Positions 11,762 through 22,255 of a stretch of DNA of 64,000 nt are shown here, piece by piece. Position 1 is the stretch's first letter. Each line of letters opens with the position of its first letter. The DNA is taken from assembly GCF_963675165.1 (NCBI RefSeq), contig NC_087383.1, forward strand, positions 2,510,979-2,574,978, read 5' to 3'. Below the pieces are notes generated by a model, which was given only the letters and a program-made list of their open reading frames with translations, did not search any database and was not told the DNA's origin. Source of the DNA: Halichondria panicea. Its lineage: Eukaryota > Porifera > Demospongiae > Suberitida > Halichondriidae. The position numbers were made by a program, and so were the translations under genes.

Positions 11762-12317
11762 TATAGGCAGTGCGTGTACATAGTGGGACCATAGGCAGTG
11801 CATGTACACAGTGGGACCATAGGCAGTGCATGTACATAGTGGGACCATAGGCAGTGCATGTACATAGTGGGACCATAGGCAGTGCGTGTACATAGAGGGA
11901 CCATAGGCAGTGCGTGTACATAGTGGGACCATAGGCAGTGCATGTACACAGTGGGACCATAGGCAGTGCATGTACACAGTGGGACCACAGGCAGTGCATG
12001 TACACAGTGGGACCACAGGCAGTGCGTGTACACAGTGGGACCACAGGCAGTGCGTGTACACAGTGGGACCACAGGCAGTGCGTGTACACAGTGGGACCAT
12101 AGGCAGTGCGTGTACACAGTGGGACCATAGGCAGTGCGTGTACACAGTGGGACCATAGGCAGTGCGTGTACACAGTGGGACCATAGGCAGTGTGTGTACA
12201 CAGTGGGACCATAGGCAGTGCGTGTACACAGCGGGACCATAGGCAGTGCATGTACACAGTGGGACCATAAGCAGTGCATGTACATAGTGGGACCATAAGC
12301 AGTGCATGTACATAGTG
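11762..12317. repeat. 28-bp minisatellite array 3, right part
   Basis: About 20 units. Variants differ from the left part: most units at 11990-12240 carry cgtgtacacag and several carry ccacaggc. These changes remove the TAG that normally closes the plus strand, so here both strands happen to be open. It ends at 12317 in 'catagtgaaaatg', joining the block also found after arrays at 1835 and 61337. Confidence 0.95.
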
Positions 12318-13295
12318 AAAATGTTTTTTCAGGTGAGTTGAAGGTGTACAATGCAGTAAGAACTAGACTGAATAGTTGTAAGCACAAAACCTCCAAATTG
12401 CACCTTAGACAATCATTCCGCCAAATTTTTCCAGTGGCTGCCCCCCGAACCCCCCCAAATGTTCAACAGCGTATGGCCGTCGTCATTTCCCCCCTTAGCT
12501 ATAAATCCTGCTTGAAACCCTGACAATAGTGAGTATTTGTGACATACCGTATAAGTAGAGGTTGTATGGTGAAAATGTTCGTATATTTCGTACTGTAGAG
12601 CATCATACACTGTACGAAAAATAAAACTACAAAACTATTCTACAGCAATAGGCTCAACGTGGCTGTATGAATATTTAAAATACGAAATATTTCTAGTCCT
12701 ACAGTATTATAAACTCTTTAACCACAACTTTGGTAAACATAATATTATTTCTTACCTAAACTTCTTGAAGGCATGAGTGAGTGTTCGGGTTCATTACTGA
12801 CAGGGCATCATTCTCAGTCTCAACTCACATCAACCTCCAGCATGGGGTGGGTCGATCACAGTGACATAACACACACAAACTGTGCAAAGGAACAGGAAAA
12901 CATGATAAACCGGCATTACGGTAACTTAAACCAACAGATGATAAATGGACTAAAATCATGAAAACTCATGAAAACTCACTAATAATAACGAGTGTTGCAA
13001 ACTGCGATGTGCTAATTATAGTTTCGATTAGGGGGGGAGGGGCTAAATGAGGCTCTTTATACTGCTAATCACAGGGGCCCCTCTTTCCGTATTCCCCCAA
13101 AACCTAATCGCAGTCACGTGACCCCTAACCTCTAGCGTGACAGATATGAATGGGCACGTACATGTAACATCTGCTTAACCGGTACCTCGCGGATATGACA
13201 CAACAAATCTACTGCAACCTGTAAGACTAGTCTGATATACATGTACCACAGAAACAGTGTGCTTGTGTACATGCTAATTTAAAACTACTCACATC
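12318..13295. other. Array-flanking duplicated block, copy in unit A
   Basis: Near-identical to 1890-2760 and 61390-62380. No frame is conserved. The plus ORF at 12773-12961 and its 61846-62034 counterpart lie antisense to a degenerate exon delta copy and are not supported as a gene. Confidence 0.55.
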
Positions 13296-13395
13296 TGCAT
13301 AGTTCCAATTTTCACTCCAGCTCAGCCATGACACCCGGGTCCATGATTTGATATCTCTTGAGCAGCTTCTCCTCCATGTCTAGATGACTGCACTT
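13296..13395 (-). pseudogene. Isolated exon zeta remnant
   Basis: The minus strand reads a degraded copy of the heptad-like exon (EKLLKRYQIMDPGVMAELE, then TGA). The closest copies are 28590-28690 and 41628-41720. It sits where the 3' exons of the EFR3-like copy A should begin, next to a deletion that removed its exons 9-10. Confidence 0.5.
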
Positions 13396-14200
13396 CTAGA
13401 AGGTAAAAGGAAAACAAAATAATGCATTTGGTAAATATCTACTCTCATGCAAACAACATTGTAATTAGTATTGAGAGAAAATACATGTGATGATCATTAC
13501 CAAATTTACTGGTAAAGGGTCAAACTGTTAGCAAGAGAGTTCATAATAGACGAACTCTGCTAATAACCAGGGAGGTAGTCAACATGGGGCTGCATAATAA
13601 AGGAGAGTATACAATTATGGAAGCATAAACACTTAGTAATGCATGCAGTCTATTGTGCATGGTCACATAATTATACGCAGATCATCCTCTATAATCTACT
13701 CAAAGGTTACTGCTATAAACAGGATTCACGAAGGCACCAGAATCAGAGAACACGTATATGTACAAACAGTGTTTATGACAGGAAACTAAACACATACATG
13801 TACACAAATAGCTACATGAAGCAAAAGCTGTATAATATCATTCTCACCTGTTTTGAGTGTCCTGAGGTGCCAGAGGATGTACAGACAGTCCAGTGGTGGC
13901 TCCGCTATCAAGACCCCCTGAGGCCACGGGTACATAAGAGTTGATGAGCCCCAGTATATCTGGCTTATGATAGTCGGGAAGGACTCCTGCAAACTCCCCC
14001 ACAGTGATAGTGATGGATTGCTGAAAGGTCAGAGAGGACGTGAGGTCAGAGGGGCCTTCTGAAACGGTTTCTATTGAGATACGGAGGTGGCGGACCAGTG
14101 TACGGAATATATCCAGTACAGACGGACCTGCATGAGTGGACACAAGCTAAGTAATGTAAATACATGTATGCAGATTAAAGCGTGGAATTAAACCACACTA

Positions 14201-14419
14201 CCGTATTACTAGAATGTTTTGCGAGCATCAAACATTTACGAATTTTGCGAAGGGTTGATCAATTCGCAACAATAATATCCGCAAAACCTAAAAATTATTA
14301 CTAGTAAATACACACGATCCTTGCCAGAACACAATAGTTAGATCGCAAAGGGTCAAATTTTCTGTTGATTTGGCTCATTCGAAAAGGTTTTTCACCAGCA
14401 AAATATTCTAGTAATACGG
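14201..14419. mobile_element. 219-bp MITE with TA target duplication
   Basis: Terminal repeats CCGTATTACTAGAATGTTTTGC (from 14201) and GCAAAATATTCTAGTAATACGG (to 14419) are complementary bar one base, flanked by TA on both sides. It is absent from the matching introns of copies B (near 30400) and C (near 43380). Confidence 0.85.
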
Positions 14420-14421
14420 TA

Positions 14422-15032
14422 CCAGGAGCACATTACAGAAGGAGCGTCTGACCTCGGAAATCGCATCTCGTGGAAGTTTGCAAAGCATGACCTTATATGC
14501 AAAACCACTAAGTGGGTCTGCGGGCGAGTGCTAATTGAGCTGACGGTGCACTTTTACCAAGCATAGGTCAATAAAAGTGAAAAGCTACAGCTAGCTAGCT
14601 AGCTATAGGCCTAGTAGTAAGCTCTCTCTTCTAACAATCCCAGTAAGACTCCCTACTGCAAAAACAAAACGCCTAGTATGTGTTAGTCTAAGTCTAGCAA
14701 ACTTTCTCTGTACAAAGTGACTGGATATGCTCGTATTTTAGAACTTTCTGTACCTTACCGATGACAGCCTCTTCCATGATGTATACCAACATCCATCAAA
14801 GATCTAGCTATTCATTTTAGCTCTTTCTGGATCAACCTAGCTCTCCTGCTGCTGAATTACAAACAAAATCCATTTATAATGATATTCACAGGCTGACCGC
14901 GGTCCGTACTTTATGTACACAGTACTTACACACTTTTCTTATAAGGCAATGCGGCGTTTAGGAAAGCACACGAGATGCGATTTCCGAACCCATGCACAGT
15001 TAGACGCTCCTTCTGTAATGTGCTCCTGACGG
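14422..15032. mobile_element. Inverted-repeat element of about 610 bp
   Basis: The left end AGGAGCACATTACAGAAGGA (14424 on) is the complement of 15002-15027, and the pairing resumes at CGGAAATCGCATCTCGTG against 14968-14985. It directly follows the MITE at 14201-14419. Both are absent from paralogues B and C, so together they form a nested insertion between EFR3-A exons 7 and 8. No ORF of note. Confidence 0.75.
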
Positions 15033-15322
15033 TACGTAGTGTCAAAACATACAATGTCATGTACAAACTTTAATAACAGCTATGAAAGCATCTACGTATG
15101 AAGAATAAATGCGTATAGCCTTCTTTAGAAAATGGCCCAAAAGTAGTGTTGCAACCATACAAGTACTCTACCATGGAGACTCACCTAGAGAGCTGTCTGC
15201 TGCCACGGCAACACACTTAGAGAGTGTGCTGAGGATCCCTTGTTTGGTCTCCCAGGACTCCTTCATCTTGGCATCCAGGTGGTCCACCAGCGACTGGACG
15301 GCCTTGTACCGATCCTGTCTCT

Positions 15323-16165
15323 GTGGGGGTACATGTAAGTGGATAATGTTACCCTAGGAGGCTGTGGGGGTACATGTACAGTGGATAATGTACACTGGGG
15401 GGCTGTGGGGGGTACATGATAGATAATGTAAACTGGGGGGCGTGGGGGTACATGTACAGTGGATAATGAACACTGGGGGGCTGTGGGGGTACATGTAAGT
15501 GGATAATGTACACTGGGGGGCTGTGGGGCGTGGGGGTACATGTACAGTGGATAATGTACACTGGGGGGCTGTGGGGCGTGGGGGTACATGTACAGTGGAT
15601 AATGAACACTGGGGGGCTGTGGGGGTACATGTAAGTGGATAATGTACACTGGGGGGCTGTGGGGGTACATGTACAGTGGATACTGTACACTGGGGGCTGT
15701 GGGGGGTACATGATAGATACTGTACACTTGGAGGCTGTAGGGGGTACATGTGTGTGGATACTGTACACTGGGGGGCTGTGGGGGGTACATGTGTGTGGAT
15801 ACTGTACACTGGGGGGATGTGGGTTGTACATGTGTGTGGATACTGTACACTGGGGGGCGTGGGGGGTACATGATAGATACTGTACACGGGGGGGGTGTGT
15901 GGGGGTACATGATAGATACTGTACACTGGGGGGCTGTGGGGGGTACATGATAGATACTGTACACTGGGGGGCTGTGGGGGTACATGATAGATACTGTACA
16001 CTGGGGGCTGTGGGGGGTACATGTGAGTAGAAAGTACAATACACATGTACACGGGGGGGGGGTGTGGGGGGTACATGTGAGTAGAAAGTACAATACACAT
16101 GTACACGGGAGGGTGTGGGGGGTACATGTGAGTGGAAAGTACAATACACATGTACATGTAGGTAC
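15323..16165. repeat. G-rich tandem repeat, expanded in EFR3-A intron
   Basis: About 20 imperfect copies of a roughly 35-45-bp unit with cores GTACACTGGGGGGCTGTGGG and GGGTACATG, changing along the array (gataatg near the exon, gatactg in the middle, gaaagtacaatacac at the far end). Only a few copies exist at 30700-30870 (B) and 43680-43790 (C). On the gene strand it is C-rich and supplies the pyrimidine tract for the exon 7 acceptor. Long ORFs through it on both strands are repeat artefacts. Confidence 0.92.
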
Positions 16166-16350
16166 CGTATAGCGGGTAGTTTTCGTGGAGTAAAAAATTC
16201 GTTCAACTCGGAAAACGGTGGTTTTTGTGAGTAAAAATTTGTTTAGTCTCGTTGCCTGCACTGCATTCCGGTAAGCCACGCCTACGTTAAAATTTCGTGG
16301 AGGTCAGCTTGCCCACGAAAATTACCTGCTATAATTACCCGCTGTCTTCG
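16166..16350. mobile_element. Remnant of a 'CCGTATAGCGGGT' MITE
   Basis: It begins TACCGTATAGCGGGTAGTTT and ends near 16345 with inverted versions (CCACGAAAATTACC, then TACCCGCT). It is related to 44765-45095 and to the remnant at 39795-40015. It sits where exon 6 of EFR3-A has been lost. Confidence 0.6.
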
Positions 16351-18054
16351 TGGGGGATACACATGTCTACTGGAGGGAACAATTGATCAAGAATAAATCA
16401 AGAGTATGTTGGACCTGAAAGCTATCAATGTTACATAACAGAACAAAGCAAAAAGCAACGAAAAACTTGTAGAGACTATTCATTTTATTACATAATTATA
16501 GTATACCTTGACTTACTGCAGTATTGGCTTGAGGACACTGTCGATGTGAGAGAGTCCGGCAAAAGTGATGAGCTCAGTGAGACTATCCTGAGAGTACCCT
16601 CCCAGACTGTCCCCCTCCTCCACAACAGGCTGGATCTCACCAGACTCTCTGTCAGAGTGGGAGGGAGGGAGGGAGGTTACTATTGGCACACACTGTATAA
16701 TTATCTAAGGCCATCAATAGGTAAGTTTGATACAAACTGAGGCTATCAACATTTACTCATTGAAGTATGTGTATTAGCCAGTGCTCCAGGAGTAGAACTG
16801 AAGCAAATTGTAGTGACTTTCCTAGACAGTATACCTTGACTGGACGACACTGACTGTGCATATTGAAGAGGAAGGGCGGCACTATCTTGTTCATGTGATC
16901 TAGGTCCCAAATGTTCATCTGGAGGTTGTCTTGCCAAACAATCTTCTTTATCACTCCCCTCAGCCCTTGCAACCCAGCCATCTGCGTCCTGTGTGAGGTG
17001 TAGTGGGGAGGGGTGGAGTTGGTGATGAAAGCAATGTGATCACAAGTTATGCATGTGGCAGAGCACCCTAAGGGCAGTACAGTTAAAATATGACACCTAA
17101 CACTTCGACCTGTGGCCACTCAAACTCATTTCAAAACAGTAAATGTACACATACTCGTGATATTGTCGGCGTTGTCCACATTCTTGGTGAGGCTAAGAGA
17201 GGCAAAGCGGTGGATGAGGAAGTCGTACTGTCTGTGGTAGGGGGTGTTCCCTTCCTCTCGCTCGGCAAACTTCACAAACTGTGTGTGCGGAGGAAGGGTC
17301 GTCAATGTGTTGTATACACAATACACTATTAACAAAATGAAAAGTATATGTACATGCAATCTAATCGTGAAGATACACGTTCACTCTCTGCACTCACCCA
17401 CCCACCCACACACTCTACTCACACACCCACTCCCACACCCACACACATCACACTCCCCCCTACTCACCGAATTGGTGGCCAGTTCTGTGTTGCTAGTTTC
17501 CAGCATATTATGCAGTATATCCAGGTAGCTATCCACAATCAACTGGAGCTTTCGTGAGTCACAGGCTGACAGCAGCTTCTCCGTCACTTGCAGAGCCACT
17601 CACATGCCTGGGGGGAGGGAGAGGCATGAAAATGGTATTTTGTACCACGTTTGTGAGAAAGCCATTGGTTGTATCATAGATATAACATTTAAAGTTCCCA
17701 GCCACATAAGATACATCATTTTCTGTTCCGGAGGTACAGGGATGGTCGATAAATTTCACTAGCTATACATGACATGTCGATATTGTATACTGTACAGGTA
17801 TGTCTCTGAAATAGTCGTCTAACCCGTTTCTCTCTCTTTTGCAGGCTCTGACGCAGTCTCAGAGCGAGGTACTCTCCAATATTGTCCAGATGGTCAGGGG
17901 AGGTTTGAACAAAGAACAGCAGCTTGTCTATATTAGCAGACACAGGTGTGGGAGAGCCCATCAACCAGCCGTTTGTAGCGAGGTTTGGGGCAGCAGAAGC
18001 ACGTCGCCATAGTTAGATCTAGTTCTGTGTCTTGATTGATTGTAGACCTAGCAT

Positions 18055-18714
18055 TTATTTGTAAAACGTAGAGCAGAGGTTTTTATGTAATATGTTGGCA
18101 ACCCTGCGCTTTCTTCTGGGTTTCTCACCCGTATCGTTTGAGGTACCCCCGAACGAGTCGGGTAAGAACTCAGCTAGTTCGATAAATTCCTCATTTTCCG
18201 ATTTTTTAGATAGTTTGTCGGGAATGGGGATGGCATTCTGGCCTACATTGACCGTATATGGAATAATGCTTGGTATCGTCGGTAATGTGGGGAGGCTCAT
18301 GCGGGTTTGAGTACGGGGGGCACTAGTGGATACGAGGGGAACATGTGCTAGTGAGGTACTTGACATACCTGCCGTTCCGGTGCTGACAACAGGGCCTGAG
18401 GTGGGACTCCGTGGGGTACCCGAGCCGGAAGCAGAGATGGTTGGGATCGAGGGTGGGACTGATGGTGAGACTGATGAGGGGACGGCTGTGGGGTGGTGTT
18501 GTTGGACTGCTGCCTGAATCCGCTGGTCCATTGCGGTGATGATCGTTGGTAACACCGCGCCGAGGGCTGCCTGGACAGAATTGGCAATCATGGTGTTGAA
18601 AGTTGTCGGAGTTGTCGTCGGGTTGGTGGAACTGATGGGCGGTGTTCCAGTTGAGGATGTGCTCGAGGAGGTAGTGGTCATCTTCATATAGAGAATTATA
18701 GGATAGATCAGCAA
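18055..18714 (-). CDS. S/T/P-rich ORF with retroelement-like C-terminal motif, copy 1
   Basis: A 219-codon ORF; a start at MKMTTTSSS, ten codons into the ORF, is as plausible as the first ATG. Residues 12-140 are low-complexity S/T/P. The end carries NAIPIPDKLSKKSENEEFIE, then LAEFLPDSF and a basic KPRRKRR. From memory this 'P-x-L-x-x-K...E-F-I/V...E-x-L-P' motif followed by a basic stretch is common just before the body of retrotransposon-type polyproteins in sponges and cnidarians, which would make this a truncated mobile-element ORF (inference). Its stop overlaps an AATAAA. It lies 45 bp upstream of the EFR3-like ATG on the same strand, at the same place in units B and C. Confidence 0.45.
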   Translation of the reverse strand: MLIYPIILYMKMTTTSSSTSSTGTPPISSTNPTTTPTTFNTMIANSVQAALGAVLPTIITAMDQRIQAAVQQHHPTAVPSSVSPSVPPSIPTISASGSGTPRSPTSGPVVSTGTAGMSSTSLAHVPLVSTSAPRTQTRMSLPTLPTIPSIIPYTVNVGQNAIPIPDKLSKKSENEEFIELAEFLPDSFGGTSNDTGEKPRRKRRVANILHKNLCSTFYK

Positions 18715-18876
18715 GAGAAATCTTGAGAATTATGGGATAGACCCAGAAGAGAAGTTTTCTATTCTTTCACTGACTGCCTGACCACGTGTTTCTTGCGCAT
18801 GCCCGTGTTGGTTGCAATTGGTACTCCATTATATTTCTGAGAGAGCTAGCTGCAAGGCACAGATTTATTTGCTGGA

Positions 18877-21825
18877 ATGGCCACTAAAGAGCAGAACCAA
18901 GGTATAAAGACTGTCATGTTTCCTATAAAGGATAAACCCAATGATTGCTAAAGCATAAAACTCTCATTGGTGATTGCTAACCTTGTGTGCTTGCTTATCT
19001 ATTCTCAGAGCTCACAATTGACGATCTGAAGACAGAAATGAAACTGACTGATGAGCAGCTCAATACAGCAATAAAGGAACCAGATCTACCCGAGTTAGCA
19101 GCATGTTTCGATAACACTGATGATTATCTTGAAAAGCTGGAGCTGTCGCCTGGACAGAAAACTGACGTCAGCGAAGTGAAGGCTAAAACACGTCTAAACC
19201 GCACTCAAGCCGGAATAAAACTTGCCCTAGAATACTGGCAGAACAAGAACCAACTACAAGCCACCTTCCAAGCTCTGCTACTCATCATACTCTCCCTGCT
19301 CAAAGGAGACGTTGCTGTTCAAGTGTGCAAGTACTTGTCTGACAAATGTGAGTCTGTTATGTGAGAGTGTGGTCATTGTGGTACCATACGTTGTGGGAGT
19401 GATTGCAACCAAATAAGGGACTTTCAACTTAATTGCTATTGTTACACATACAATTCTCTATTTACTATCACCAGGAATGGTACTCACCTATTGTTTTGTT
19501 TCTCCAGACTCCACCACCTCGTGTCCCCACTCTCAAGAGAGGGTCCTGCTGAACCACAAGCTGTCCTCGTACAGGGACTACCTACAAAGTCGCTACAGAG
19601 AACCAGACTCCACATCAGCCACACAATGGCCTCCCGTCTCAACAAACAAAGTCTTTAAACTGGCCATGATTCAGAAAGAGAAAATACAGAGAGGAAAAAT
19701 CGACGATGAATTTGTTAAACTAACAATCACAGGAAAAATTGACGATATTTTACTTAAAAAAACTCCGGTTAACTTGACGAACATTTTCTCTGAGATTGGA
19801 GATAGAAGACACTTTGTGTTGATTGAAGGAGCTCCCGGCTCTGGCAAGAGCACCCTTGCTCTACACATTTGTCAGGAGTGGGCAAAGGGGAAACTGTTCC
19901 AAGAATTCGATATTGCAATCCTTGTCAGACTGAGAGATCCCCTCGTTAGAGAAGCCATTACAATTTCTGACTTACTTCCCTGCACAAACAAAGCGATGGC
20001 TAATGAAATAGAGACTGCAATTATGTCATTGTACGGCAAAGGTGTACTGTGGGTGCTGGACGGATGGGACGAACTTTCTTCTGACCTCCCTAGAGACTCA
20101 ATCATCAACAAACTAATTCGACCAGGCACGTCACAAGAACGTCCGCTACACAAATCCACCATGATTATAACATCTCGACCATCATCTTCGGCTGAGCTCC
20201 ACCCACTAGTCTCGTCCAGGGTGGAAGTGTTGGGGTTCAATCCACATGAACTAGAACAGTATTTCACTGAGTGTCTGAAAGGTGACTCACAAGCTGTGCA
20301 GACTCTACTGGAGAGAATTCGAGAGAACCCAGTGGTAGAAGGTAGCTGCTACCTCCCCCTCAATGCTTCCATTGTCGTTAATTGCTTCCTTTCTGACAAC
20401 CACTCCCTCCCAACATCCAACCACGGGATATTCACATCAATTGTCCAGAGCTCTCTCAAGAGATACCTCCAGGAGAAGTTGGGGAAGACCACTCCAGTGG
20501 GAGACATCACATCCCCAGACTCACTGCCCTCGGAAATCAGAATGCAGACCGTACAAATGTGTCAACTTGCATATCATGGGATCGAAAAAAACAAAGCGAC
20601 ATTTACTGACAGTGATTTGGCCGCTCTTTGCATTACGAAGGACATTTCAAACGTTGGATTATTACAAACTGTTCCCAGTATCATTAGCGATGGTCATTTG
20701 GTTTACTACTGCTTTCTCCACCTGTCTATTCAAGAGCTACTGGCAGCAATCCACATCTCTCTCATGTCTCCCAAGCAACAAATCTCTGTATTCCAGAAGC
20801 TGTTTGGGAATCCTCGATTCAGTGCAGTCTTCCAGTTTTATGCTGGTATCACCAAACTGAGTACAAGTAGACCAATCCTCAGCAAGCTACCTCGATTCTT
20901 GTGTCCAGTTCCAGCCACTGTTTTTGATCTGGTCAGAAAGGTTGTCAAAACTGAGAAAGAGAAGTATGGTGAGCCGAAGCCCCTTTTGTTGTCCCTCATC
21001 AATTGTTTGTACGAAGCTGAAGACTCGCAACTGTGTGTGTTTGTGGCTAATCTTCTTAATCACAATCTAAATCTTGATAGCACTACAATGAATCCTATCA
21101 ACTGCCTCTCTGTTGGATATTTCGTATCAGCTTGTTCCAACACCAGTAATGGATTCACACTTCGCCTCAGAAGTTGCTCTATTAGTGAACAAGGCTGCAA
21201 ATTTCTGGCACGAGGACTCTCCAAGTGTCCCAACTCTAATAATGATATTCCTACAGAAGGGATACACATCGCTGAGATTATCGAGAACACTATTTCAATA
21301 TCTGAATTGGATTTGTTTAATAATGCCATTGGTAACAGTGGACTTAGCACACTCTGTGAGGCCTTCTCAGCGAACATATCATTAAAGCGCCTGCACCTGA
21401 CCAAATGCTCACTAACAATATCAGACGACAATGGAGCTGCCCTCTATCAACTTCTGAATACAAACAATTCCCTCGAACATCTTAATTTGTCTGGTAACAC
21501 AGTGACTAGCTGTCGTCACATTGCTGCTGGACTTGCAGTCAATAAGACTCTGAGAACATTGGGATTGGGTAACTGTGAACTGACTGATCAGAGTATCGAG
21601 GAACTATCAACTGGACTGATCAACAAGATTGAAACACTGTTCATTTATGGTAATGACTCAATAACAGAAGATGGAATGAAGACGCTTGCCAGACATCTAA
21701 CCACCCACTGCTCTGAACTGACACGATTGTTGATACCCGACCACCTAAGATCCTGTATCGAGACAGTATTCAGGGACACTAACAAAGAGAGGAAGAGAAA
21801 TGGACTACCCGAGATTGATGTGTGA
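18877..21825 (+). CDS. NLR2: DEATH-NACHT-LRR receptor, intact
   Basis: Join 18877-18901, 19009-19347, 19508-21825: 893 codons, both introns GT/AG with GTATAA and GTGAGT donors. Exon 1 encodes MATKEQNQ; exon 2 a six-helix DEATH-type fold (residues 9-121, ending FQALLLIILSLL); exon 3 a NACHT ATPase with Walker A GAPGSGKS (229-236), Walker B LWVLDGWDE (302-310) and sensor-like IITSRPSS, then helical NACHT-associated regions, then about 6 LRRs (650-880) with NSLEHLNLSGN-type repeats. NLRs of this layout are cytoplasmic sensors that oligomerise on ligand binding; sponge NLRs are presumed to detect microbes. The ATG upstream of 19508 in intron 2 is not used. It faces the EFR3-like exon 1 head to head and lacks the hairpin found before its sisters. 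No lesion seen. Confidence 0.93.
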
Positions 21826-22255
21826 TAATTGTTGTTTACCCGAGATTAATTATGTTTATTAATTGATTGATTATTAATTGAGATTGATTGTTATTCATAC
21901 AGTTTTGACAATTGATTTTAATTCTGCCATAATGCATTCAATGACAATTTAAATGCATAGAGAAAAGTAGTGAAGTATTATATACTAGTATATATAATTA
22001 TGTTAGACACTATAAAAACAAATGTTGTTAATTAATTACAACTTGTCAATAGCACAGCAATAACAAGGGCTTCTCCTTGAACAACACACAGACACACACA
22101 CACAGTCAGCTTTACCGTAGCCCTCGTGCGGCTACGCCTCGAGGCATAACAAGGGCTTCTCCTGGTAATAATGATAAATGCTCACATGCACAGTAAATTG
22201 TCAATGAACACAAAGCAATTTGCTAGTGAAAATCCAATTTAACGCTCTGATGCCT
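21826..22255. other. NLR2 3' flank with repeat tail
   Basis: AT-rich and non-coding. 22083-22150 carries a short (CA) run followed by TTTACCGTAGCCCTCGTGCG and 'cgaggcataa', the same tail as the interspersed repeat at 24184-24540. 21826-21880 is shared with the NLR4 3' flank. Confidence 0.5.

Larger units (their letters stand above)
13848..18010 (-). pseudogene. EFR3-like HEAT-repeat scaffold gene, copy A (broken)
   Basis: EFR3 proteins anchor the PI4KIIIalpha complex at the plasma membrane through N-terminal cysteines. Exon 1 (17824-18010) reads MATCFCCPKPRYKRLVDGL, matching the family's Cys cluster and RYKRLVD signature. Further exons: 2 17468-17607, 3 17155-17278 (FVKFAEREEGNTPYHRQYDF), 4 16835-16988 (DHMNKIVPPFLFNM), 5 16517-16650, 7 15185-15320, 8 13848-14127 (FAGVLPDYHKPDILG). 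Lesions: a 20-bp deletion and a 1-bp insertion in exon 1, a 2-bp deletion giving a stop in exon 2, a 1-bp deletion in exon 3, a 2-bp deletion in exon 4, exon 6 missing, exons 9-10 deleted (junction near 13560). Exons 7 and 8 are open. Family assignment is from memory of vertebrate EFR3A/B, strong for exons 1-4; pseudogene status follows from the lesions. Confidence 0.85.

Noticed and set aside
15263-16279. ORFs of up to 338 codons with proline-rich repeats, and glycine/cysteine-rich ORFs on the other strand
   Set aside because: They run through the G-rich satellite in several frames on both strands; paralogous introns in B and C lack them.
18092-18517. Plus-strand ORFs opposite the S/T/P-rich ORF (also 33127, 33375, 48023, 48257)
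   Set aside because: Mirror of the low-complexity minus frame; no start context or splice logic.
19477-19507. Start of NLR2 at the in-frame ATG of the long ORF (MVLTYCFVSP; likewise 34679 and 49540)
   Set aside because: These bases lie in intron 2, before a strong TTTCTCCAG acceptor. The two-intron model joins DEATH to NACHT in frame in all three genes.
19872-20267. Antisense ORFs over NLR exons (also 21060-21431, 35074-35442, 36283-36639, 49935-50303, 51126-51497) and alternate-frame ORFs such as 20363-20860
   Set aside because: Shadows of the real NLR frame; no domain and no independent conservation.
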